From: GCA-003244245 sp050699955
GTDB taxonomy: Bacteria; Actinomycetota; Actinomycetes; Mycobacteriales; Pseudonocardiaceae
Direction of reading: 5' to 3'
Length of the DNA stretch: 64,000 nucleotides
Assembly: GCA_050699955.1 (NCBI GenBank)
Contig: JBOHGD010000022.1
Location: 1 to 64,000 of the forward strand
The position numbers and the translations under genes were made by a program. The notes below the pieces were generated by a model. The model was not told where the DNA came from. It was given only the letters and a program-made list of their open reading frames with translations, and ran no database searches. Positions 1 through 7,441 of the stretch are shown here, piece by piece; the stretch's first letter is position 1; each line of letters begins with the position of its first letter.

Positions 1-2
1 AT

Positions 3-164
3 CAAGCCGTGTCCGGCTACTGGCACACGCTGACCACCCTCGCCCACTACTGCCGCGCCCGCTCCTACCTCGTCAGCACCCGCAACCACGGCGTCCGCCC
101 CATCGACGCCATCCACAACGCCCTCACCGCCAACCCCTGGCTCCCCACCGTCACAACCGCGTGA
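3..164 (+). CDS. IS66-family transposase, C-terminal end (cut by window edge)
   Basis: An open frame enters from the left edge and stops at 162-164, leaving 53 residues. The visible end (SGYWHTLTTLAHYCRARSYL, then STRNHG..PIDAIHNALTANPW) follows the C-terminal pattern of IS66-type DDE transposases: a residue stretch ending in a 'RSYLsTarnhG' helix and a closing 'NPWlP' motif. That family cuts and pastes IS66 elements. The catalytic residues lie outside the window, so activity cannot be judged. It marks accumulation of mobile DNA at this side of the conjugative element. It could equally be a relic of the C-terminus only. Confidence 0.6.
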   Translation, partial: QAVSGYWHTLTTLAHYCRARSYLVSTRNHGVRPIDAIHNALTANPWLPTVTTA

Positions 165-516
165 CATCACAGCCCAACCCGTGAATGGACACCCGTTGAA
201 CACCATCACTACCGAGTCTCCGAACCGGACAACGATCAGCGACGCCGGCATGGAAAGCGGACACTCCACCAGTCCAGGATCCGACTCGGCTCAGCCCGAG
301 GAGAATTAGGCACGCCCCTGCGAGTCTGGATCGGGCCGACTAACTGTCTGGTCACTCGCTTCCTACAGTCCACCGGCCGAGGCCGGCGCGGGTGGGTCAT
401 GTGCTGGAACTCGCATGGAGCGCCTTGCGACCGCCTTCGGGAAACGCCGCTACGCCGCCGTGGGAGATCACGCCTTACGTGAGTTGTGGTCAGCGACAGT
501 TACCGGAAACAGGCAG
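165..516. other. intergenic region, no gene recognised
   Basis: This stretch lies between the transposase end and the convergent minus-strand gene ending at 517. Short open frames here lack a ribosome binding site and family resemblance. I see no clear inverted repeat marking the transposon end. Confidence 0.5.
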
Positions 517-1083
517 CTATGGTGACGTAGCATCGGTGTGCTCGTCTGATTCGTTGGGTGGGGTGATCAGGGCGAGGTAGACATGTTCGGTGGTGACCTG
601 GGCCGTGCAGGTGGCGGCCAGTAGTGCGTAGGCGAGTTCCTCGCCGCCATCGGGGTCGGTGAGCCACCATGCTGCGGCATCGACCAAAGCTAGGCGCTGC
701 ACAGCGGATAGCTGTGCTTCTCGCGCGCCGAGTACCGCCACCGCGGCCAGGCGTTGCCGGTTGGTCACCACGCGGGTGCCGCGGGGGGACCGCAGCGTCG
801 GCTCGCCGTTCTCGTCGAGTACCGCGCTGGCCAGTTCCAGCGTCCGTGCCAGGTCCAGCTCGTTCAGGTAGGGCCGTGCTGATCTGGTGAAGACCTGTGA
901 CACCGAGGACCATTCGGCGAGGATGCGGGCCATCGATCGGGCGCGCCAGGGTGTCAGCCGGAGCAGCACGGTGGGTGTGTCTTCGTTGTCGAGGGTCAGG
1001 GTGCCGCCGTCGAGTTCGAGGATGTCGCCGTGGTCCAGGGCCACCCGGAGTTGCTGGGGGTCGAACTGCGTAGGGTCTGGCAT
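517..1083 (-). CDS. conserved-type hypothetical protein of the conjugative element
   Basis: The predicted protein has 188 residues from the ATG at 1083 (MPDPTQFDPQQLRVAL). A longer frame upstream would start at 1143, but this start fits the protein character better. It is acidic and largely alpha-helical, with no signal peptide, membrane segment or catalytic motif. The N-terminal third (LDHGDILELDGGTLTLDN) looks like a small beta-rich unit; the rest is helical and leucine/alanine rich. It is transcribed away from the small-gene operon. No function can be assigned; position suggests an accessory element gene. Confidence 0.6.
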   Translation of the reverse strand: MPDPTQFDPQQLRVALDHGDILELDGGTLTLDNEDTPTVLLRLTPWRARSMARILAEWSSVSQVFTRSARPYLNELDLARTLELASAVLDENGEPTLRSPRGTRVVTNRQRLAAVAVLGAREAQLSAVQRLALVDAAAWWLTDPDGGEELAYALLAATCTAQVTTEHVYLALITPPNESDEHTDATSP

Positions 1084-1209
1084 CGGGTCTCCACCCTCCA
1101 TGCAGGGTTGGGGATCAAGGCCGTGGGCGGGTGTTCTCAGCACCGGCCCTCGGCCGCTTACTCAGGGGGCGGGTGCGCCTCCTGATCTCACGTGCTCGTT
1201 CAGCATGGC

Positions 1210-1228
1210 ACCAGGTCTGGTACCTGGT
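1210..1228. promoter_or_regulatory. inverted repeat ACCAGGT-N5-ACCTGGT
   Basis: A perfect 7-bp inverted repeat (1210-1216 and 1222-1228) is separated by 5 bp, with dyad size and spacing typical of a dimeric repressor operator. It lies between divergent genes 517-1083 and 1646-1840. The binding protein is unknown. Confidence 0.4.
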
Positions 1229-1468
1229 CTGCTGCCGAGCGCACGTGGCTAGTCTCTGCCCGCAGCCTAATCCCCAGGCGCACGGAATTGCTCGTGTCCC
1301 CCGGTGGGCGAGTCTGCACTTTCCTCTTGCGTCCATCCGCGGTTCAGTCACGTTTCTGACAGTCCTGGTCGTCTCGTTTTTCCTCCGGTTCGCCCCGGTT
1401 GTGGGTTTCTGCCCGCCCACGGGACCTAACGGATCCGGTGTCTCCGGCTGGACGAGGGCTGGCGATCG

Positions 1469-1500
1469 GGACTAGTTGCGGACTAGTTCGGGACTAGTCC
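1469..1500. repeat. three GGACTAGT boxes with exact 11-bp period
   Basis: GGACTAGT occurs at 1469-1476, 1480-1487 and 1491-1498, each 11 bp apart, so all sites face the same side of the helix. The last extends into the palindrome GGACTAGTCC (1491-1500). Phased short iterons suit cooperative binding of a regulator or initiator. Confidence 0.55.
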
Positions 1501-1645
1501 GGGGACCCTCTCGGAATGGGTGTCGTGGCGTTTCCTGGGTATGCGGGTCGAGTGGCCCGCGTACCGAAGGAAGAACACGAGACGTGGTCGGGCACGACAC
1601 CGAGAACATCGGGTCAGGACGGCCGAATCGGGAGGGGAGACCGGG

Positions 1646-1840
1646 ATGTATCCACCGATGCGTGAGCGTCGCAGCGGGATGGGGCGGTTGGTGTGGTGGA
1701 CGTTGTGGGTGCTGCTGATCGTCTATGTCGTGCAGCATCCCAGCGAGGCGGCGGCGCAGTTCCGGGCCCTGCTGGCCGGGATTCAGGATGCGGGCGGGGC
1801 GCTGGCCACCTTCCTGGCGCGGGCCAGTGGGGGCCGGTGA
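1646..1840 (+). CDS. small single-pass membrane protein
   Basis: A 64-residue protein starts at the ATG at 1646, preceded by GGGAGGGGAGACCGGG, a good ribosome binding site. A basic N-terminus (MRERRSGMGR) is followed by one hydrophobic helix (LVWWTLWVLLIVYVVQH, about residues 15-31) and a short alanine-rich tail. The charge pattern predicts N-terminus inside. It is a hypothetical protein of the element. Small membrane proteins are common in actinobacterial transfer regions (Spd-type spread proteins), but no specific resemblance is seen. Confidence 0.6.
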   Translation: MYPPMRERRSGMGRLVWWTLWVLLIVYVVQHPSEAAAQFRALLAGIQDAGGALATFLARASGGR

Positions 1841-1963
1841 TGGCCGGTACAGCGGGCCGGTCGTCGCGGGCCGTCTCGTCGAGATCCCGGGGTGTCGGGC
1901 CGGCGGTGGTGCTGCGTCGCCTGATGGGGGAGTTGGACGGTCTGCTCGCCACGCTGGCGGAGG

Positions 1964-2347
1964 TTAGAGCTGCGCGTCTTCGTCAGTTAATTGACGCTCG
2001 ATCTTCTCGACCCGGCTCCGGAGCCGGCGGACCTCCTGCTCCAGGGCGTCGATCGCGGCCAGGACCGGATCGGTGTCCTCGTGGTCGGGAGGCTGCGGAG
2101 GATCGCCGCGCAGGATCTGCTCGAGGTAGTCCGCGGGCCAGCCCAGAGCACCGGAGATCGCGGTGAGGGTCTGGGGGCGACGGCGCCGTGGGTTGAGGTT
2201 GTGTTGTAGCTCGCGCAGCGTGGTCAGGGAGACCTGGGCGCGGGAGGCGACGTCCATCTGGGTCATCCGGGTGTCGGTGAGCCGGGCGGTGATCGTCCGG
2301 GCCACGGCGTCCCAGTCCTCGGCGTCGGGCGCGTTCACATCGGTCAC
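1964..2347 (-). CDS. XRE-family helix-turn-helix regulator of the element
   Basis: A 127-residue protein with a GTG start at 2347. Residues about 15-75 form a Cro/C1-type HTH (TRMTQMDVASRAQVSLTTLR, then LQHNLNPRRRR), and residues 95-120 form a short coiled coil (LEQEVRRLRSRVEKIERQL) suited to dimerisation. It is divergent from the operon beginning at 2477, and the 129-bp gap carries GGCATCA boxes overlapping a sigma70-like promoter. The likely role is autoregulation and repression of the downstream small-gene/transfer operon, by analogy with repressors of conjugative elements. The binding assignment is inference. Confidence 0.8.
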   Translation of the reverse strand: MTDVNAPDAEDWDAVARTITARLTDTRMTQMDVASRAQVSLTTLRELQHNLNPRRRRPQTLTAISGALGWPADYLEQILRGDPPQPPDHEDTDPVLAAIDALEQEVRRLRSRVEKIERQLTDEDAQL

Positions 2348-2370
2348 TCCCGCAGCCTAGAGCCACTGCT

Positions 2371-2448
2371 GGCATCAATCGACCCCAACTTCGGTGCCCC
2401 GGTTGACACCACACCCAATAGGCATCAATATTGAGCACAACTGATGCC
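2371..2448. promoter_or_regulatory. divergent promoter/operator with three GGCATCA boxes
   Basis: GGCATCA lies at 2371-2377 and 2421-2427 and inverted (TGATGCC) at 2442-2448; the last two form a 7-bp dyad with a 14-bp spacer. The two direct copies are 50 bp apart and share GGCATCAAT. TTGACA (2403-2408) followed 18 bp later by AATATT (2427-2432) forms a candidate plus-strand promoter, so the second box sits on its -10. Repression of the operon by the neighbouring XRE protein is the simplest reading. Confidence 0.55.
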
Positions 2449-2476
2449 AGTAATGTTCTGTAATGGAGGAGTGATC

Positions 2477-2797
2477 ATGGACAGTCCCCGCAGCCGCCCG
2501 GCGCAGATCGGGCAGCAGATCGACGCCGCACTGGATGAGATCCAGCACGTCCGGGACCAGGTGTTGACCCAGCCGCCCAGCGCGCGGCGATCGCTGCAGC
2601 TCGCCGAGCTCGCCGACCTCGAAGCCGCATGGTGGGAGGCACTGAGCGAGCACACCGCGACCCGGGTGCACTGGCGGGCGGCGTTGGCCGCCCGCGAACA
2701 CGCCCAGCGTACCGCCCGCCACCACCGGAGCCAGGCAGCACTGCCCCAGCCGGGCGACCCCACCGCCGAGCCGGTCACGGCGGGAGTGGCAGCTTGA
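2477..2797 (+). CDS. hypothetical helical protein, first gene of the element operon
   Basis: The ATG at 2477 has GGAGG seven bases upstream and gives 106 residues. The protein is almost wholly alpha-helical and charged (QIGQQIDAALDEIQHVRDQV, RSLQLAELADLEAAWWEALS), with no membrane segment or enzyme motif. It heads a chain of genes whose starts overlap preceding stops (TGATG at 2795-2799). Its promoter carries the proposed XRE operator. The function is unknown. Confidence 0.65.
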   Translation: MDSPRSRPAQIGQQIDAALDEIQHVRDQVLTQPPSARRSLQLAELADLEAAWWEALSEHTATRVHWRAALAAREHAQRTARHHRSQAALPQPGDPTAEPVTAGVAA

Positions 2798-3075
2798 TGA
2801 GTCCGCAGCTGAACACCGGACACGGCCACGATCCTGGACGCGCGGGGTTGTTGATGACCGTCGAGCAGGTCGCCCAATTATGGTTCGGCGAGGTCGGCGA
2901 GGGTGGGTCGGCCAGCTCGAACTGCCAGAAGATCCGCCGGCTCATCCCGGACACGCTGCCTGCCCGGCGGATCGGGAACCGCTGGTATGTCCACCGGGCC
3001 ACCGCCGAATCCTGGGCCACCGGCTGCGATCCCGCCGTGGTGATGGCCCACCCCGACACCGTGCGGGTGTCCTGA
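2797..3075 (+). CDS. winged-helix DNA-binding protein, excisionase-like
   Basis: A 92-residue protein starts at the ATG at 2797, overlapping the preceding stop. The core (MTVEQVAQLWF, KIRRLIPDTLPARRIGNRWY, VHRATAESWA) fits the MerR/Xis-type winged helix: an initial helix, a recognition helix around the IRR segment, and the basic wing 'RIGNRWYVHR'. Such proteins serve as recombination directionality factors or small regulators in integrative elements. It lies 16 kb from the integrase, unlike many xis genes, so it may be a regulator instead. Confidence 0.6.
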   Translation: MSPQLNTGHGHDPGRAGLLMTVEQVAQLWFGEVGEGGSASSNCQKIRRLIPDTLPARRIGNRWYVHRATAESWATGCDPAVVMAHPDTVRVS

Positions 3076-3290
3076 TGCGGCGCGAGACCGAGCGGCTGGG
3101 CGTGATCTGGCTCCGCATCACCCTCGCCCTGGCCGCCGTGCTCGCCGTGGTGATGACCGTCTACGGCACCCATTCCACCCAGTTCGTCGTCGCCATCGTG
3201 GTGGCGGTGGTGCTGGAGCTGCTCGCTGTCCGTGCGCTGTGCCGGGAGTGGGCCTGGCAGGCCCGCGGCTCCTGGTGGCGGTTCTGGTGA
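3075..3290 (+). CDS. small two-helix membrane protein
   Basis: A 71-residue protein starts at an ATG overlapping the upstream stop (TGATG at 3073-3077). Two hydrophobic helices (about residues 9-30, ITLALAAVLAVVMTVY, and 37-54, FVVAIVVAVVLELLAV) are joined by a short polar loop. A tryptophan/arginine-rich cytoplasmic tail ends in WWRFW. The layout resembles small Spd-type membrane proteins of actinobacterial conjugative elements, but sequence alone does not prove that role. Confidence 0.65.
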   Translation: MRRETERLGVIWLRITLALAAVLAVVMTVYGTHSTQFVVAIVVAVVLELLAVRALCREWAWQARGSWWRFW

Positions 3291-3341
3291 ACCGCCGCCG
3301 ACTCCGGGGTGAGGACCAGACCGGCCACATGTTGATTGACA

Positions 3342-3388
3342 CCCGACCCGGTGGCTCGAACCGCCAAGAACGCGCCCACCGGGTCGGG
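3342..3388. promoter_or_regulatory. 13-bp perfect stem-loop between element genes
   Basis: CCCGACCCGGTGG (3342-3354) and its exact complement (3376-3388) flank a 21-base loop. It lies 50 bp after one stop and 38 bp before the start at 3427. No T-run follows, so it may be an RNA processing or attenuating hairpin or a protein-binding dyad rather than a classic terminator. Confidence 0.5.
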
Positions 3389-3426
3389 GCTCCTGCATCG
3401 CCCACAAGCAACGAAGGAGACCCATC

Positions 3427-3633
3427 ATGGTAGGGCGCCAGCTGATCCCGCCCCCGGCAGAGCCACCACTGCAGGTCGTGCTGACCTGCGGCAATGCTGA
3501 CTGTCAGCACACCTTCGAACCTGACCTGCACGACTTCGCCACCGCCCAGCTGGCCTGCCCGCGCTGCGGGGGCTGGGCCTTCCGCGCCGAGCTGGCCGAG
3601 CCGACCACGCCTGCACTGGGTGGTGATCGGTGA
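3427..3633 (+). CDS. small zinc-ribbon-like protein
   Basis: A 68-residue protein starts at the ATG at 3427, with AAGGAG eight bases upstream. Two cysteine pairs (CGNADC at residues 21-26 and CPRCGG near 44-49) are spaced as in a zinc ribbon, between a proline-rich N-terminus and an acidic tail. Small zinc-ribbon proteins bind nucleic acid or partner proteins; no more specific role can be read. The stop overlaps the next start (TGATG at 3631-3635). Confidence 0.65.
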   Translation: MVGRQLIPPPAEPPLQVVLTCGNADCQHTFEPDLHDFATAQLACPRCGGWAFRAELAEPTTPALGGDR

Positions 3634-4106
3634 TGGGCACGTTGCTGACCGGCTACGGCGAGGACGGCTACGACCACGAGGGCTACGCCGCCCAGGTGCT
3701 GGATGACGGGTCGATCACCGGCACCTACAGCAACGCCACCTGCCCGCGGATGATCGGCCACGTCGTCGCCGCCTGCGGCTGCGGCTGGGCCGGCACCACC
3801 CGCTACCCGTGTCCAGGGCCGTTCGACGAGCAGGCCGAGGCGCTCGCGCTGGCCGAGTGGGAGACACCGTCAGAGGACCGGCAGTACCGCACCGAGCTGA
3901 TCTGGGCACCGGATAGCGGCAACGGCTGGAGCGAACAGCCCGGCTGGACCCTCTACATCGACGGCGCCCCGGTCGCTAACAGCACCCGGGACCTGCGCCT
4001 GGCAGCAGCCCAGCAGTGGGCTGATGCCCAGCTCGGCGAGGGCGTGAGGTGGCTGCTCGGTGCCCCCTGGTGGTACTTCCTCGCCACCCCGGAGCCGGGG
4101 CGGTGA
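3633..4106 (+). CDS. hypothetical protein with cysteine cluster
   Basis: A 157-residue protein starts at the ATG at 3633, overlapping the upstream stop. The N-terminus is acidic and tyrosine/glycine rich. A central segment (CPRMIGHVVAACGCGWAGTT, then YPCPG) has four closely placed cysteines that could bind a metal. The C-terminal half is a mixed alpha/beta segment ending APWWYFLATPEPGR. It is soluble. The end overlaps the next gene's GTG by 4 bases, so translation is probably coupled. The function is unknown. Confidence 0.65.
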   Translation: MGTLLTGYGEDGYDHEGYAAQVLDDGSITGTYSNATCPRMIGHVVAACGCGWAGTTRYPCPGPFDEQAEALALAEWETPSEDRQYRTELIWAPDSGNGWSEQPGWTLYIDGAPVANSTRDLRLAAAQQWADAQLGEGVRWLLGAPWWYFLATPEPGR

Positions 4107-5077
4107 CCGGACGGCGGGCTGAGCACTCTCGGACCAGCCGGATCGTGCTCACCGGGCTGTGGGCTGATGCTGTCCTGGTCATGGCCGCCTCCGCGTACAA
4201 CGGGGGTCTGGCCTTCGTCGCGCTCGGCCAGCAGCAGGGCACCGGGATGGCACTCGGGTTGGCCGTGGACATCGGGCTGGCTGTCGGCCTGGTCGGGGAC
4301 CGGGCGCTGCACCTGGCTGGCCGCCAGTCGCACTGGGGCCGGGCATTGCGGGTGTCCACCGCGCTGATGTCGCTGGCATTGAACTGCGCCGTGCAGTTGT
4401 GGATGGGGCACTACGGCGTGGCGGTCTTCCACGCCTTCCTCCCCGTGCTGCTCGTGTTGCTGTCGGAGTACGCGCAGGACTCGACGCTGCAGTTCGGGCA
4501 GATCGCCGCCGAGAGCGCCGCGGCGGTCAAGGCGGAGCGGGATGCGCAGCTGGCGACCGAGCGCGCCGAATGGGAGGCCAAGCACGAGGCGTCGACCGCA
4601 CGAGCAGGTGTGGCGCCGATCCCGCCACCCGCGGCACCCCTATTCCGCGCGGTGCCCCTCGGACCGTCGTCCCGCCCGGACTTCGTCCCGGCCGTTCACC
4701 CCGCAGGCCGACCTGCCACCCACCCCGCTGAGCAGCCCGCCGACCGACGCACTGACCAGCCCGCCGACTCGGCCGCGGGCCGACCCGACCCACCGGCGCG
4801 GGTCGACCCACTGGCCCGGCCCGAGACGAGGACACCGCGGCGGCCCCGTCCGGTGCGCACGCGGGCCGGCAAGCCGAAGACCGATCAGCAGCTCGCCGCC
4901 GCGATCGGGGACCTGACCGAGCACAACGGCGGCCGCGCGCCCAGCCAGTACCAGCTACGCCAGGCCCTCGGCGTCGGCGGCCCCCGCGCGGCCCGGCTGT
5001 CCGCCGAACTCGACACCACCACCCCCGCGGGAGTACCCGCCGACAACGGCGCCGCCACCACGAAGGAGACCACCTGA
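4103..5077 (+). CDS. DUF2637/SpdB-like membrane protein with C-terminal DNA-binding-like tail
   Basis: A 324-residue protein with GTG start at 4103 inside the GTGA overlap. Residues about 10-120 contain four hydrophobic helices (GLWADAVLVMAASAYNGGLA, GMALGLAVDIGLAVGLVGD, VSTALMSLALNCAVQLWMG, VFHAFLPVLLVLLSEYAQ), the pattern of DUF2637 proteins found beside tra genes of Streptomyces-type plasmids. A coiled helix and a proline-rich linker (180-260) follow. A short C-terminal unit (TDQQLAAAIGDLTEHNGGRA, then YQLRQALGVGGPRAARL) looks like a helix-turn-helix. The likely role is in transfer or intramycelial spread, directly upstream of the coupling protein. Confidence 0.7.
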   Translation: MTGRRAEHSRTSRIVLTGLWADAVLVMAASAYNGGLAFVALGQQQGTGMALGLAVDIGLAVGLVGDRALHLAGRQSHWGRALRVSTALMSLALNCAVQLWMGHYGVAVFHAFLPVLLVLLSEYAQDSTLQFGQIAAESAAAVKAERDAQLATERAEWEAKHEASTARAGVAPIPPPAAPLFRAVPLGPSSRPDFVPAVHPAGRPATHPAEQPADRRTDQPADSAAGRPDPPARVDPLARPETRTPRRPRPVRTRAGKPKTDQQLAAAIGDLTEHNGGRAPSQYQLRQALGVGGPRAARLSAELDTTTPAGVPADNGAATTKETT

Positions 5078-6840
5078 TGAGCCCGGCAACTGTGGCGCTG
5101 CTGGCCGGATCCGGTGCCGCGCTGCTGATCACCATCCTCGCCTGGAACCGCCGGTCCTGGACAATCACCTTTCTGTCCGGTGTGATCGCGATCCTGCTGG
5201 CCCGCGCTCTGCTCGGCGCGACCACGCTGATCGGCATCGTGGTCGTGCTGATCGTCGCGATGGTGCTGGTCGTGTGGCTGCACCGCACCGGCACCGCCTC
5301 CACCGTCACCCGCTGGGGTGCCCGATCCCGCCGCAAGGCCGGCGTCGCCTCCACCCTGGACATTGCCCGTGTCGCCTCGTGGGCCGTGATGCGGCGCAAG
5401 GCCGGCGTCGTCCGCCCCTCCTTCGCTGACCTCACCCGCCGCGAGCGACTGCGGGTTCCGACCCGCGAGGTGGCGGTCCCGCTGTGCCGGGCTGGCCTGG
5501 TGCGGGTCTGGGCCTCGGTCGAGGACGTCATCTGCCTGTTCGGCGGCCCGCGGACCGGCAAGACCGGCTGGCTCGCGGGACGGGTGATCGACGCCCCCGG
5601 GGCGGTGCTGGTCACCTCGACCCGGACCGACCTGCACGTCCTGACCGCCCGGCTGCGTGCCCGCCGCGGGCCGGTGTACGTGTTCAACGCGGTCGGACTC
5701 GGTGACCTGCCCTCCACGATCACGTTCGACCCGCTCACCGACTGCACGAACCCGGTCACCGCCGCGGAGCGCGCCACGGACCTGCTCGCGGCGGGGGAGA
5801 CCGGGATCAGCGGGGACCGGGCGTTCTGGGACGCCCAGGCCCGTCGGGTGCTGGCCGCGCTGTTGCACGCCGCCGCGCTCGGTGAGCTCTCGATGCGCTC
5901 GGTGCTGGGGTGGATCGCCGACCCGGACCAGGCCCACCGCGAGGTCACCGGGCTGCTGCGCCGCTCACCGGAACCGGCCTACGCCGAGGACGCCGCGCAG
6001 TTCCTGACCACCAACGAGCGCACCCGCACCTCGATCACCTCCACGATCATGCCCGCGCTGGGCTGGCTGACCAGCCCGGCGGCCAGCGCCGCCGCCACCA
6101 ATAGGGCGACCCTCTTCGATGTCGGCGAGCTGCTGGGCTCCCGAGCGACTGTCTACCTGCTCGGCGCCGAGGAAACCCAGGCCGCACCACTGGTCTGTGC
6201 GCTGACCGGGCACATCGCGCGCCAAGCCCGTCGGCTGGCCGCCCGGGAAACCAGTGGCCGACTGGACCCGCCGCTGACCCTGGCCCTGGACGAGGCCGCC
6301 CTGATCAGCCCGGTGCCGCTGGAGGCGTGGACCGCCGACATGGGCGGACGCGGGGTATCCATCATCGCCGCGTTCCAGTCCCGCGCCCAGCTCATCGCCC
6401 GCTGGGGACCCACCGGGGCAGCGATCATCCTGAACAACACCGCCGCCGTCATGGTCTTCGGGGGCACTCGCGACCAAGCCGACCTGGGCTACTGGTCCAC
6501 CCTGTCCGGGGACCGCGACGAACCGGTCACCACCACCGACCCGAATGGCCGGGTCGCCTCCCGCACCGTGCGCAAGGTGGCGGTACTGCCCCCGGCGCAA
6601 CTCGCGAACCTGCCCGCCGGGCGCGTGGTGGTATTCCGCCGGGGACTGGCCCCGGTCGTCGGCCGAGTCCGGATGGCCTGGCGGCGCCGCGACGTCCGCG
6701 CCCAGACCAGACACGCCCGCCGCGAAGCCCAGGCCGTCATCGACACCGCAGAGCACGCCACCCGCAACGCCCCCACCGGCCACACCGCCGCACCGGTACC
6801 CGCCGACGCGGACGGACAGGAGACCACCGGTGGCCACTGA
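5077..6840 (+). CDS. VirD4/TraG-type coupling protein (conjugation ATPase)
   Basis: A 587-residue protein starts at the ATG at 5077, overlapping the previous stop. Two N-terminal membrane helices (residues 5-22 and 32-68) precede a cytoplasmic ATPase with Walker A GGPRTGKTG (about 156-164) and Walker B LTLALDEAAL (about 404-413). The motif GRGVSIIAAFQSRAQL follows, typical of TraG/TraD/VirD4. These hexameric ATPases link the relaxase-DNA complex to the mating channel. The partner relaxase lies two genes downstream. No VirB4-type gene is visible, so the channel may be encoded to the left or supplied in trans. Confidence 0.85.
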   Translation: MSPATVALLAGSGAALLITILAWNRRSWTITFLSGVIAILLARALLGATTLIGIVVVLIVAMVLVVWLHRTGTASTVTRWGARSRRKAGVASTLDIARVASWAVMRRKAGVVRPSFADLTRRERLRVPTREVAVPLCRAGLVRVWASVEDVICLFGGPRTGKTGWLAGRVIDAPGAVLVTSTRTDLHVLTARLRARRGPVYVFNAVGLGDLPSTITFDPLTDCTNPVTAAERATDLLAAGETGISGDRAFWDAQARRVLAALLHAAALGELSMRSVLGWIADPDQAHREVTGLLRRSPEPAYAEDAAQFLTTNERTRTSITSTIMPALGWLTSPAASAAATNRATLFDVGELLGSRATVYLLGAEETQAAPLVCALTGHIARQARRLAARETSGRLDPPLTLALDEAALISPVPLEAWTADMGGRGVSIIAAFQSRAQLIARWGPTGAAIILNNTAAVMVFGGTRDQADLGYWSTLSGDRDEPVTTTDPNGRVASRTVRKVAVLPPAQLANLPAGRVVVFRRGLAPVVGRVRMAWRRRDVRAQTRHARREAQAVIDTAEHATRNAPTGHTAAPVPADADGQETTGGH

Positions 6841-7441
6841 CCAGAACACACCACAGGACGCGCTAGGCCGAGAGGTCGAACGCCACGCCCGCCGCCTGGA
6901 CCGCGTCGAGCAACTGCTGCGGGTCCTGTCCCAGGACATCACCGAGCTACACCACAGCCTCGAGCCCACCCAGCCACCGCAACCCGAAGTGCGGGCCTGG
7001 CTGCTGGACCAGGACACCACCCAGGCCCGCGAGGACCTCGCCGACCTCCTCGACTGGCTGGCCCGGGTCTACCTGCACTACCCCGACGCCGGGCTGGTGT
7101 CGTGCTGGCTGTGGCACCCGGCGGTGGTCGAGGAACTGTGGTGGCTACGCCAAGCCCACCACGACGCCTACACCAGTCCGCACGCCTGCTCCACCAAAGC
7201 GGGGGACTGGCACGACCGCCAACGCCCCGGCGTCACCAAACGCATCCGCAGCTGGCTGCGGGACTGCGACCTGCCCCGCCACCAGCAGCCCCTCCCCGCC
7301 ACGGCGGTCCCGCTGGCCGGCTCCGCCGACCGGATCGCCCACACCTGGGCTGCCACCCGCGACACACCAGTGCCCACCGCCGAGGAACTGGCCGCCGCCG
7401 AGGACCACGACCGCGCCCAGCACCGCAGCCACCACCGATGA
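6830..7441 (+). CDS. hypothetical protein, DUF4913-like
   Basis: A 203-residue protein from the GTG at 6830, which overlaps the coupling-protein gene by 11 bases and has AGGAG just upstream. An N-terminal coiled coil (ALGREVERHARRLDRVEQLL) leads to a tryptophan-rich core (WLARVYLHY, SCWLWHPAVVEELWWLRQAH). That core resembles the DUF4913 proteins that sit beside coupling-protein genes in actinobacterial plasmids. The resemblance is from memory of the motif layout. A role as accessory to the coupling protein or relaxosome is inference from position. Confidence 0.65.
   Translation: MATDQNTPQDALGREVERHARRLDRVEQLLRVLSQDITELHHSLEPTQPPQPEVRAWLLDQDTTQAREDLADLLDWLARVYLHYPDAGLVSCWLWHPAVVEELWWLRQAHHDAYTSPHACSTKAGDWHDRQRPGVTKRIRSWLRDCDLPRHQQPLPATAVPLAGSADRIAHTWAATRDTPVPTAEELAAAEDHDRAQHRSHHR

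Larger units (their letters stand above)
1084..1645. other. 562-bp non-coding region with operator and iteron-like repeats
   Basis: The region separates two divergent genes and holds no convincing gene. It contains an inverted repeat at 1210-1228 and three 11-bp-spaced GGACTAGT boxes at 1469-1500, listed separately. In a mobile element such a region is a natural place for a replication or transfer origin or for regulator binding. That role is inference. Confidence 0.5.

Noticed and set aside
887..1475. Two plus-strand ORFs in the element control region
   Set aside because: The first is a shadow of the minus-strand gene; the second covers the operator region with unlikely codon use and no ribosome site.
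1..2000. Left attachment site of the element
   Set aside because: No copy of the tRNA-Lys 3' end was found here, so the left junction is outside the window.
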